From Methylovulum sp. (GTDB lineage Bacteria; Pseudomonadota; Gammaproteobacteria; Methylococcales; Methylomonadaceae), in contig SCST01000344.1 of NCBI GenBank assembly GCA_004299465.1, forward strand, positions 1-8,743: DNA of 8,743 bases, written 5' to 3'. A program made the translations under genes and the position numbers. The first letter of the stretch is position 1, and each line of letters starts with the position of its first letter. The notes beneath the pieces are model-generated. The model saw nothing but the letters and a program-made list of their open reading frames with translations. It was not told where the DNA came from and ran no database searches. Shown here piece after piece: positions 1 through 6,639 of this stretch.

Positions 1-2914
1 CTTCGGCCCCGGTCAGCGCGATGCCTTCCGCCGCCAGTGGAGTACCCGCCACGACCGGTGCGTAGGCCTCAAAATTTTGCACCCGGTAAAACTGTCCCGG
101 ATGGAATTTTGCCGCCGCCATCGGCGCTTTAACGACCACTTCGATAATCGTCGGCGTTAAGCGGTTGATCGCGACAATGGTCGCGGTAAAGGCTTCGTCC
201 ATGCGGGCGAACAAGGTTTTTAAAGCCGCGTCTCGACCGGCCTGATCCGCCGGATTAAGCTGCGCCAATTCTTGTTCGAACAATTTAACGATATAGGGAT
301 AGCCGTTTTTGGCGCTGGCCATAGCCTTAACGACGTTGCCGGCATAAACCGGGTGGTTGTCGCCGTAAAAACTGATGTATTTGCCGTCTTTGTGATAAGA
401 CGTCAGCGGCGCCGATTTACCCAGTTTCGGCTTGGCCTCATCGTGCATCGCGACTAACTCTATCGCGCCGTCAGTGTATTGCGGCTCATGGCGCTGGAAA
501 AAATACTTGTCCATCACGAAAGTATCCGGGTATTCGCTTTGATAAATCGTGTTAGGCGACGTACCGGCGGCAATATACAGGCTGCGTAGCGGGACATTGA
601 CGACCTGCCCTGAATTATTCCAGCGCCCGTCCTCCAGCACCAGTTTGTCAAACTCCACGGCCTGCAAATGTCCGAACTCGTCGGCTGACGCAGCTTTAGG
701 ACTCATGCCCTCGGCCAGCGCAATGCCTTCTTGCAGTGCTTTGGCAATTTCTTCATGATTCTGGCGATACGCTGGCGCATCGTTTATGCCTTTGCGGTAA
801 AACATCGTTACGCCGCCCCAGGATTCGACCAGCGGTTGGAAATCAGGCTGCTCGCCGGCCGCTTCGGCGCGCGCACGTTCGGCGCGGATGAGCTTGCCGT
901 GTTCGAGGAACTCATCGAGTATCAGCGTTTCTTCCTTATCGTAGCGATTGCGGACGATTTGCTCGCCATAAGTGCTGGCCAATAATTCGTAGCGGTGCAG
1001 GATTTTTTCGACCTGAACGGGATAATAAGCCATCAACTCAGTAGACGTATCGATAGCAGTCAATCCGCCGCCGATAACGCCGGCCGGCAAGCGCACCTGC
1101 AGGTTGGCCAGCGACGAGGATTTCGCCGCGCCGGTTAATTGCAGCGCCATCAGGAAGTCCGAAGCTTTGCGGATGCCGCGCATCAAATTGTTTTTCAGGT
1201 CGATAACCGTCGGTTTACCCGCGCCGGAAGCGATGCAAATATGGTCGAAACCCATATCCCAGGCGTCTTCAATCGTCAGCGTACCGCCGAAACGCACACC
1301 GCCGTAACTACGGAACGCGGCGCGCCGTTTCAGGGTGAGATAGATGACTTTAAGAAAGTTTTTATCCCAGCGCACGGTAATGCCGTATTCGGCGACACCG
1401 CCGAAACCCGCCAGTATGCGCTTGTCCAGGTCCTGGTAAAGCGCATTAAAATCAGCAATCGGCTTCGGTAAGTTTTCATGATCGCCGGTCAGCGCGACAG
1501 GCAGGGGTTCCAGTTTCAAGCCGTCAATACCGACGACGGCGAAACCTTCATTCAACAGGTAATGGCTCATCGTATAGCCGGCGGGACCCAAGCCTACGAC
1601 TAGCGCATTCTTGCCGTTATAAGGCAACATATGCGGACGCTTGACGTTTAACGGGTTCCAGCGCGTCAGGAAACTGTAGATTTCAAAGCCATAAGGCATG
1701 AACAGCACATCGGTCAGCACATTCGTTTCAATTTCGGGAATATTGACCGGGTCGGTTTTTTGGTAAATACAACCCTTCATGCACTCGTTGCAAATACGGT
1801 GGCCGGTGCCTGGGCACATCGGATTATCGACAATAATGATCGCCAATGCGCCGATATTGTCGCCGCGGCGCTTGACCAAGTGCATTTCGGAGATTTTTTC
1901 ATCCAACGGACAGCCTATGGTTATTTCTCCCAAAGGGTCCGTTTTGAAGGTATTGGTCTTTTTGTTGCGCATGCCTTTGGAGCAGGAATCCGTATCGCGC
2001 TCATGGCAATAGATACAGTGGTTGACTTCAGACAACACCTGCCGCTCGTTGAAGCGCGGGTCGGTCAATTTAAACCCGTCGCGGCGCCTGCGATATTTCA
2101 TCTCGCCCATCCATACGCTGAATTCGCCGCGGTCTATCGTGTCATGTTCGACGAGATGATCGAAATCGCGTTTTTCAGGGAATTTAAAACTGAGCCATGA
2201 CGTCGCTATTTTTTCATCCTGCGTAGCGATAAAGCTCCAGCGTTGGACGATGTCCATCAGCGCGGCGGTAAACCCGGCCGGCTCCGTTAATGCGATAATG
2301 TCGCCGAACTCCGCCGACGCAGCGCCATGCCCGGCCAAGCGTTCACGCAATGCCTCGGCAAGTGCGTCCGCCTGGCTGTAATCGCTGTCCTTGCCTTTGG
2401 CTATCAGCTTGTAATGGGCGGACAACAAACCGATTGCCGCGCCAACGCCGGCAACACGGCGCTCCGGGTCCGGCTCCTGGTCGGCGGCTGGAAAACCTGC
2501 CGTAATCAAGAGTTCAAAACGGCGTTGTATCGCGTCTTTATCCCAATCACCGGCGTCCTGTCCTTTAAAAACAACATCCAGTTTTTCCACGACTTCATTT
2601 TTATAGGTAAAAATGCTGTCAATCTCGTCTGTTATCTTTGCTTTTTGCGCATCATGCTGTTCGGTGACATTAAACAGTTTGGCGACAAACTGCCCGACAT
2701 AAGGCCCCATTGCCACGAGCAAGTCGGACTGTTGCTCCGGTGTTAAACCTGCGCCCTGGTTTTGGCGGTAGGCGGCATACCTCTCATAAAGCTCGGCATC
2801 ATGCTGTTGAACCGACGCATCGAACACCGCCAGCAAATCTTTCAGGCGCGTTGCATCGTATAAATCCGGGTAAGTGAAGTTAGGGATTCCTAGCGTAAGA
2901 TTATTTTGTTCCAT
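1..2914 (-). CDS. Large two-flavin iron-sulfur oxidoreductase, GltD/NfnB-like fused to an FNR-like domain (3' end outside window)
   Basis: The frame is open from an ATG at 2914 to the left edge (971 residues visible, no stop), so the C-terminus is missing. Residues 1-290 are a probably helical region that I do not recognise. C300, C303, C311 and C335 (followed by Pro), then C367, C375, C378 and C382, look like ligands of two [4Fe-4S] clusters placed as in the GltD/NfnB family. A first Rossmann motif (GLGPAG, 441-446) marks FAD binding. A second (GGGLTA, 615-620) should bind NAD(P)H. IAAGTSPN (781-788) and a GDN...AGNVVKA stretch (851-863) close the FAD domain. From about residue 910 a ferredoxin-reductase-like flavin domain begins, with GQFYRVQN at 940-947. 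Known relatives split these modules over two subunits (NfnB/NfnA, SudA/SudB) that move electrons between NAD(P)H and ferredoxin or sulfur. A soluble cytoplasmic electron-transfer role is inferred; substrates are unknown. No strong Shine-Dalgarno precedes the ATG (only AAGAG, very close). Confidence 0.85.
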   Translation of the reverse strand, partial: MEQNNLTLGIPNFTYPDLYDATRLKDLLAVFDASVQQHDAELYERYAAYRQNQGAGLTPEQQSDLLVAMGPYVGQFVAKLFNVTEQHDAQKAKITDEIDSIFTYKNEVVEKLDVVFKGQDAGDWDKDAIQRRFELLITAGFPAADQEPDPERRVAGVGAAIGLLSAHYKLIAKGKDSDYSQADALAEALRERLAGHGAASAEFGDIIALTEPAGFTAALMDIVQRWSFIATQDEKIATSWLSFKFPEKRDFDHLVEHDTIDRGEFSVWMGEMKYRRRRDGFKLTDPRFNERQVLSEVNHCIYCHERDTDSCSKGMRNKKTNTFKTDPLGEITIGCPLDEKISEMHLVKRRGDNIGALAIIIVDNPMCPGTGHRICNECMKGCIYQKTDPVNIPEIETNVLTDVLFMPYGFEIYSFLTRWNPLNVKRPHMLPYNGKNALVVGLGPAGYTMSHYLLNEGFAVVGIDGLKLEPLPVALTGDHENLPKPIADFNALYQDLDKRILAGFGGVAEYGITVRWDKNFLKVIYLTLKRRAAFRSYGGVRFGGTLTIEDAWDMGFDHICIASGAGKPTVIDLKNNLMRGIRKASDFLMALQLTGAAKSSSLANLQVRLPAGVIGGGLTAIDTSTELMAYYPVQVEKILHRYELLASTYGEQIVRNRYDKEETLILDEFLEHGKLIRAERARAEAAGEQPDFQPLVESWGGVTMFYRKGINDAPAYRQNHEEIAKALQEGIALAEGMSPKAASADEFGHLQAVEFDKLVLEDGRWNNSGQVVNVPLRSLYIAAGTSPNTIYQSEYPDTFVMDKYFFQRHEPQYTDGAIELVAMHDEAKPKLGKSAPLTSYHKDGKYISFYGDNHPVYAGNVVKAMASAKNGYPYIVKLFEQELAQLNPADQAGRDAALKTLFARMDEAFTATIVAINRLTPTIIEVVVKAPMAAAKFHPGQFYRVQNFEAYAPVVAGTPLAAEGIALTGAE

Positions 2915-3160
2915 AGCTCTTGTGATGGGTTAGCCCGGACTTGTGCAAACTGGCCACGAAAGGAGGCGTTTAAACAGGCGAGCGTAGACTAAAGGAGGAT
3001 GAATTGGCCGCGTATTGTAAGTAACTACGGTGTTTTTTGCTATAACTAATCCTGTCCGGGGCAGGGCAATCGCGCTTAAAAATGATCTTGCCCGGATTTC
3101 AATTGTTGTTTTGGCTACCAACTTAAGACGGGACACTTTTAGTTCCAACCCATCGAAACC

Positions 3161-3181
3161 GTCATTCCCTGCCGGAATGAC
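3161..3181. repeat. REP-like short palindrome
   Basis: GTCATTCC (3161-3168) and GGAATGAC (3174-3181) are perfect 8-bp inverted arms around a CTGCC loop. Intergenic hairpins beginning GTCATTCC are widespread in proteobacterial genomes as dispersed repeats. No T-tract follows on either strand, so it is not a typical intrinsic terminator. Calling it a dispersed repeat is an inference, because only one copy is in the window. Confidence 0.5.
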
Positions 3182-3301
3182 ACCTTCTCTTTATTTACAG
3201 GGAGGCCTGAATAATTACGAGCAATTTTGAACGGTTTCTCTTTTGGCTTAAATACTTTCTGGGCAGATAACTTCGCTTCCCGCTTGGTTGCCCACGCTTT
3301 A

Positions 3302-3419
3302 GAGTCTGTGAAAGTATTCAGAACTATTTATTTTGATGTCAATATATTGTGATAAGTAGCTATTTTAAATACAACATATTGTGTTAAAAATTTCAAAAAC
3401 CGAATACTTTCACAGCCTC
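3302..3419. mobile_element. MITE-like element, 118 bp, with 18-bp terminal inverted repeats and TTTA target duplication
   Basis: The left end GAGTCTGTGAAAGTATTC (3302-3319) and the reverse complement of the right end, GAGGCTGTGAAAGTATTC (3402-3419), match at 17 of 18 positions. TTTA occurs immediately outside both ends (3298-3301 and 3420-3423), as expected for a 4-bp target-site duplication. The interior is strongly AT-rich, shows no coding potential, and carries two related 15-mers around CAAYATATTGTG (3340-3354 and 3372-3386). These traits fit a non-autonomous miniature transposable element mobilised by an insertion sequence elsewhere in the genome. The parent family is not identified here. 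Confidence 0.7.
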
Positions 3420-3579
3420 TTTAGCTAAAGGCTTAGGTAACCAGCAAAAAATAAACCACCAAATGCAATAGAACGCAAAAGAAAGCTAATTTTACGGTTA
3501 CCCTTTGGCTTAATCTCTATGACTATCGATGCCCGCATAAAAGCTTAAGGCAACCACTTGTACTGCTAGGTACGTCACG

Positions 3580-3600
3580 GTTCCAAAAAAATGGACACAT
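3580..3600 (+). repeat. Insertion-sequence-end-like motif, copy 1
   Basis: The 21 nt beginning GTTCCAAAAAAATGG and ending CACAT match 6431-6451 at 19 of 21 positions in the same orientation. It lies just beyond the debris of the chimeric pseudogene. Reading it as a relic of an insertion-sequence terminus is an inference from its duplication and its position between decayed genes and repeats. Confidence 0.4.
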
Positions 3601-3629
3601 CGAACACCTGCCATGGCAATAGGATTGGC

Positions 3630-3725
3630 TCAAGCGGCATTAACTTGGCGGGTCTTATTCGTGATGCCTATTCCGTTAACTCGTTGATAAAAATCAACCT
3701 GCATTGATTTGTAGGGACTACCGGC
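3630..3725 (-). pseudogene. Tail of the chimeric pseudogene, with a second GSPYKSM-like motif
   Basis: In the frame of the last PaiB piece, reading continues past residues VVGIEI directly into AGSPYKSMQ and ends at a stop at 3630. PaiB proteins normally continue quite differently after that point. GSPYKSM instead resembles the motif preceding the nucleophile region of the CTP-synthase-like amidotransferase whose main fragment lies at 3961-4199. The remaining residues (VDFYQRVNGIG and onward) match nothing I recognise. It may be a second scrap of the amidotransferase or a chance resemblance. Confidence 0.3.
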
Positions 3726-3959
3726 AATTTCAATACCGACAACCTGCTCGATCAGTTTGTCGGTAAAGTCGCGCGGCGCATCAGATACCCGCCCAGGATT
3801 CCGGGAATGCCGCTTCATGGTGGGTAGTCATTGCTTCAAGCTGATCGCGAATCCAGTCCGCAGGCTGCCGTAAACATGCGCGGCGGCGTAACTCCAGGTT
3901 GGCATTACTTTGCCGGTTTGCTGTTGGGTAGCATACCAGGAGGGTGATATGTAGGCATT
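3726..3959 (-). pseudogene. Decayed PaiB-family (FMN-binding, transcriptional-regulator type) gene fragment
   Basis: Three pieces in different frames together spell the C-terminal half of a PaiB protein. Starting at 3959, one frame gives AYISPSWYAT, then TGKVMPTWSYAAAHVYG. After a shift near 3853-3872 another gives DWIRDQLEAMTTHHEAAFPE followed by SWA. After a further shift near 3781-3795 comes VSDAPRDFTDKLIEQVVGIE. PaiB proteins have the split-barrel fold of flavin-binding pyridoxamine-phosphate-oxidase relatives and were first described in Bacillus as negative regulators of sporulation and degradative enzymes. The N-terminal half is absent: upstream sequence switches directly to an unrelated amidotransferase fragment. 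At least two frameshifts, a short internal deletion and a lost C-terminus make a working product very unlikely. Confidence 0.75.
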
Positions 3960-3960
3960 T

Positions 3961-4199
3961 GCCGCCGCAGGTACCGAAGCACGGGATATTGTTTTCTCGT
4001 GCATGGCGAATCGCCGCCAAGGTCTTATCCCTATCTTTATAGGGACTGCCGGGGGCTACCCAGATGTCGGCGGTCGAAATCCAGTCCTAGCCAATTTCCA
4101 AGCCTAAAGCCGCCTTGGCGTGTTCGATGGCGGCATTGGTCGATGCGTGAGGCGGAAAGCCGGCGCGTATTCACCAAGCAGTGCGATTGATGTGGTCAT
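3961..4199 (-). pseudogene. Decayed CTP-synthase-like class I glutamine amidotransferase, N-terminal fragment
   Basis: An ATG at 4199, 19 bp beyond the hydrolase stop, starts MTTSIALLGEYAP, typical of stand-alone proteins related to the glutaminase domain of CTP synthase. A frameshift near 4160 moves the match to another frame (NAAIEHAKAALGLEIG), which then meets an in-frame TAG at 4089-4087. Beyond it follow VAPGSPYK, AAIRHARENNIPCFG and TCGG, where the Cys is the expected nucleophile of the class I amidotransferase elbow. Homology stops right after this motif, where PaiB sequence takes over. The catalytic His and Glu that should lie further on are missing, and a short deletion before VAPGSPYK is likely. 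It may once have been cotranscribed with the hydrolase upstream. A GAGGAA stands about 12 nt ahead of the ATG. Confidence 0.75.
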
Positions 4200-4218
4200 T
4201 GGCTTTTATATTCCTCGT

Positions 4219-5052
4219 CTAATTCAATGGCTTGATCGTCAGGCATATCGATTGGCTTACTCGATAAAGGCATGAATAATGGGAAAGCCCGTCCAGGAGT
4301 TCCATTTTTGAACAATTAGGCAGGGCCGATTTCAAGTAAACGGCCATGGAAACCGGCGACCAGTTATCTTCCGCGCCGTGCCAAATAGTGGTACTGGCGG
4401 TGATGTCGGGCAGCGACTCTTGCCAGGGTTGAACATAGGCCTTGATGTCGCGTGCGTAGGCTTGCGGATGGCTAAAACAGGTTTTTAAGCCTCGGCTAAT
4501 CATCGCCCGAAACGCCTTGTCGGTTACCAGTATTTTGTCTTCACCGGCCGCGCTGGAAAACAGCATACGAAACAACAGGCCAGGGAAAATTCGTGTAAGG
4601 AATCCTTGCAGACGGGCTAACAGCAGAAAGGCGGATGGATTATTTTGGGCGAGCCGGAAAACAGCTTTTCCTGCCATCAAGTCAATAAAGTTGTCCGCAT
4701 CCAACGGCGCAGCAGCAGAAACCAAGTGCAGGCTACGCACCTTGCCGTTCATCGCTTGGCAAACTTGCAGGGCTATGAAAGCACCCATCGAAAAACCGAC
4801 AAAATCGACCGGTTTACCGGCCACTCTGTCCGTAATTTCATCCGCTATGCGCTGGTAGTAAGCGACGCCTTCCAAATTGGGATCGATGGTCGAACGGTCG
4901 TAACAAATGATGCTCAGGTTATTTGCTTTGCCATAATGATCGAAGACTTGGCATTCTTCCGCCGACCCCGGTGTGCCGTGGAAGTAAATGACCGGATGGC
5001 CGTCGGCGGCGCCAAATTGGTGATATTCCACTACTTGCTTTAATGGCCGCAT
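4219..5052 (-). CDS. Alpha/beta-fold hydrolase
   Basis: This is a complete 277-residue protein of the alpha/beta hydrolase superfamily, which includes esterases, lipases, epoxide hydrolases and iminopeptidases. HGTPGS at 25-30 is the oxyanion-hole loop. GFSMG at 86-90 is the nucleophile elbow with Ser88. HGAEDN at 225-230 supplies the likely acid, Asp229. GLSHYS at 255-260 supplies His258. A helical cap region, rich in Leu and Phe, lies at about 120-190. No signal peptide or clear membrane anchor is seen, so it is probably cytoplasmic. The natural substrate cannot be told from sequence. The start is the ATG at 5052, with only a poor ribosome-binding site. It lies 59 bp downstream of dctA without a clear terminator between, so cotranscription is possible. 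The triad is intact, unlike the decayed genes that follow. Confidence 0.85.
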   Translation of the reverse strand: MRPLKQVVEYHQFGAADGHPVIYFHGTPGSAEECQVFDHYGKANNLSIICYDRSTIDPNLEGVAYYQRIADEITDRVAGKPVDFVGFSMGAFIALQVCQAMNGKVRSLHLVSAAAPLDADNFIDLMAGKAVFRLAQNNPSAFLLLARLQGFLTRIFPGLLFRMLFSSAAGEDKILVTDKAFRAMISRGLKTCFSHPQAYARDIKAYVQPWQESLPDITASTTIWHGAEDNWSPVSMAVYLKSALPNCSKMELLDGLSHYSCLYRVSQSICLTIKPLN

Positions 5053-5111
5053 GAAGGCATCCGCTCATGTTTTCGGTTTTGTATGTACGCATCGCGTAGC
5101 TTCATAATCAA

Positions 5112-6374
5112 TCAACTCCGCACTTCGGTATCCAGTTCGGCCCTGAGTTGCCCGGTGTCCAGTTCATTTTCCCATTTAGCGGCGACGACCGTAGCGACGC
5201 CGTTACCGATCAGGTTCGTCAACGCGCGCGCTTCGGACATAAAGCGGTCAACGCCGAGGATCAGCGCTAAACCGGCAATCGGTATGCTCGGCACGGCGGC
5301 GAGTGTCGCCGCAAGTGTGATAAAACCGCTGCCGGTTACGCCGGCCGCGCCTTTGGATGTCAACAGCAGCACGCCGAGCAGCGTCAATTCCTGCGTCAAT
5401 GTCAACGGCGTGTTGGTCGCTTGCGCGACAAAAATCGCCGCCATCGAAAGATAGATAGAGGTGCCGTCGAGATTAAACGAATAGCCGGTCGGAATCACGA
5501 GGCCGACAACGGATTTTGAGCAGCCCAGCTTTTCCAGTTTGACCATGATGCGCGGCAGTACCGATTCTGACGATGAGGTGCCCAGTACGATAAGCAGCTC
5601 TTCTTTGATATAGATGATAAATTTGAGAATGCTGAAGCCGGCAAACCGCGCGATAAGGCCCAACACGATGAAGATAAACAGCAGGCAGGTCAGGTAAAAG
5701 CTGCCCATCAGCTTGGCCAGCGGGGCCAGCGATGCCACGCCGTATTTGCCGATGGTAAAGGCCATCGCGCCGAAAGCGCCGACAGGCGCCAGTTTCATGA
5801 TGGTTTCGACGATACCGAACAGTACCTGCGAGAGCTTCGCGATGAAGCTCACGACTTCCGCGCCGCTTTCCTTCATCGCGGCCAGCGAAAAACCGAACAG
5901 TAATGAAAAAAGCAATACCTGCAGGATGTCGCCTTTGGCAAACGCATCGACCACGCTAAGCGGGATGATATTGAGCAAAAAATCCGCGGCATGGCCGGCC
6001 TTTGCGCTATCGGTATAGGCTTGCAGGCTTTGGGTATCCAGTGAGCCTATATCCGCGTTCATGCCGGTACCGGGTTCGAGAATATGCACGACCAACAGCC
6101 CGATGAGCAAGGCCAGCGTACTGACGACTTCAAAATAAAGCAGCGTCTTAATGCCGACACGGCTGACCTTGCCCATGTCCTGCATGCCGGCGATACCGCT
6201 GACGACGGTGCAGAAGATGACCGGTGCGATAATCATTTTGATCAACTTGATAAAGCCGTCGCCGAAGGGCTTCATCGCTACGCCGGTTTCAGGGTAAAAA
6301 TGGCCCAGTAGAATCCCGAGCGCAATCGCTGTCAGCACTTGAGCATAAAGGTGGCTATAGGTTTTTTTTAGCAT
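5112..6374 (-). CDS. dctA: C4-dicarboxylate/cation symporter DctA
   Basis: This 420-residue inner-membrane carrier of the dicarboxylate/amino acid:cation symporter family (SLC1/GltP fold) imports succinate, fumarate and malate with protons or sodium. Similarity to E. coli DctA (428 residues) is obvious along the whole length, from LTAIALGILLGHFYPE near the N-terminus. The family signatures are present: the serine-rich hairpin GTSSSES (265-271), NLDGT (301-305), GAAGVTGSGF (342-351), DRFMSEARALTN (376-387) and GNGVAT (390-395). Eight transmembrane segments and two re-entrant loops are expected. The start at 6374 aligns with the family N-terminus, though I see no good Shine-Dalgarno before it. 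No sigma-54 promoter or nearby dctBD regulators are seen. An alpha/beta hydrolase follows on the same strand. Its place after the argS-SPOR pair is unusual and may reflect insertion of a cassette. Confidence 0.95.
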   Translation of the reverse strand: MLKKTYSHLYAQVLTAIALGILLGHFYPETGVAMKPFGDGFIKLIKMIIAPVIFCTVVSGIAGMQDMGKVSRVGIKTLLYFEVVSTLALLIGLLVVHILEPGTGMNADIGSLDTQSLQAYTDSAKAGHAADFLLNIIPLSVVDAFAKGDILQVLLFSLLFGFSLAAMKESGAEVVSFIAKLSQVLFGIVETIMKLAPVGAFGAMAFTIGKYGVASLAPLAKLMGSFYLTCLLFIFIVLGLIARFAGFSILKFIIYIKEELLIVLGTSSSESVLPRIMVKLEKLGCSKSVVGLVIPTGYSFNLDGTSIYLSMAAIFVAQATNTPLTLTQELTLLGVLLLTSKGAAGVTGSGFITLAATLAAVPSIPIAGLALILGVDRFMSEARALTNLIGNGVATVVAAKWENELDTGQLRAELDTEVRS

Positions 6375-6430
6375 TGTCAGTGTTATGGCTTGGGAGTCAA
6401 CACCAGGCGGCGAATCAGCTCAGGTTGAGT

Positions 6431-6451
6431 GTTCCAACAAAATGGTCACAT
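6431..6451 (+). repeat. Insertion-sequence-end-like motif, copy 2
   Basis: GTTCCAACAAAATGGTCACA and the next T match 3580-3600 at 19 of 21 positions, same orientation. Immediately beyond, TGGTCACATTCAGCAGGG (6443-6460) is followed by a related TGGTCATTAGCGGGCGG (from 6463). Such stacked imperfect repeats are seen at the termini of some insertion sequences (the IS21 family, for example). No transposase gene is nearby, so this would be a scar or a solo end. Confidence 0.4.
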
Positions 6452-6577
6452 TCAGCAGGGATTGGTCATTAGCGGGCGGTGATGCTTTTTAAAATACCGG
6501 CGCCTTTTAACAGTGGTGTCGGCATGAAAGACCGATTGGCCCATGCCCATGTCATGCAGGGCGCTCTTGACACTGAA

Positions 6578-6639
6578 GCGTGCTGCGCGCGCCTTTTCCG
6601 GGGATAACGCACCAGTTCGTTGATGCGCGCGCAGCACGC
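6578..6639. repeat. Perfect 15-bp inverted repeat, GC-rich hairpin
   Basis: GCGTGCTGCGCGCGC (6578-6592) is exactly inverted as GCGCGCGCAGCACGC (6625-6639), with a 32-nt loop. A second small hairpin, GCCCT/AGGGC around ACAGCA (6638-6653), abuts it on the side of the SPOR gene. The pair sits 20-95 bp past the SPOR stop codon. No T-run follows the stem on the minus strand, so it is not a standard intrinsic terminator. It could stabilise or end the argS-SPOR transcript, or be a dispersed palindromic repeat. Confidence 0.65.

Larger units (their letters stand above)
2915..3629. other. Non-coding, AT-rich spacer between the oxidoreductase and the decayed genes
   Basis: I find no convincing gene here. 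The stretch contains a GTCATTCC/GGAATGAC palindrome (3161-3181), a MITE-like element (3302-3419) and an insertion-sequence-end-like motif (3580-3600). The promoter of the oxidoreductase should lie in the first 150 bp upstream of 2914. A TACAAT hexamer on the minus strand just upstream of 3010 is a possible -10, but no good -35 stands at the right distance, so I do not call it. GCCCGGAC near 2933 and GTCCGGG at 3054 form a weak inverted pair of unknown meaning. Confidence 0.6.

Noticed and set aside
1760..2200. Long plus-strand reading frame (146 codons) opposite the oxidoreductase
   Set aside because: It lies wholly antisense to well-conserved iron-sulfur motifs, shows no recognisable domain, and is the kind of open frame expected opposite a moderately GC-rich gene.
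2930..3148. Minus-strand frame of 72 codons upstream of the oxidoreductase
   Set aside because: No domain, odd composition, and it occupies the likely promoter region of the next gene.
3425..3538. Minus-strand 37-residue peptide (MRASIVIEIKPKGNRK...) with a hydrophobic C-terminal half, ending next to the MITE candidate
   Set aside because: No Shine-Dalgarno before its ATG, no recognisable relative, and it sits amid repeats and decayed sequence. Too weak to call a gene.
3691..3710. AAATCAA/TTGATTT hairpin followed by Ts on the minus strand, as a possible terminator
   Set aside because: The stem is only 7 bp and almost all A/T, too weak for an intrinsic terminator, and it lies inside decayed coding sequence.
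4087..4089. In-frame TAG in the amidotransferase fragment as a recoded codon
   Set aside because: The same gene also has a frameshift and loses its C-terminal half, so decay is the simpler explanation.
5088..5102. TACGC/GCGTA inverted repeat after dctA as terminator
   Set aside because: Only 5 bp of stem with a 3-nt loop and no T-tract.
6452..6637. Minus-strand frame of 61 codons between the SPOR gene and dctA
   Set aside because: It begins inside the inverted repeat and spans the insertion-sequence-end-like motif; no relation to any family I know.
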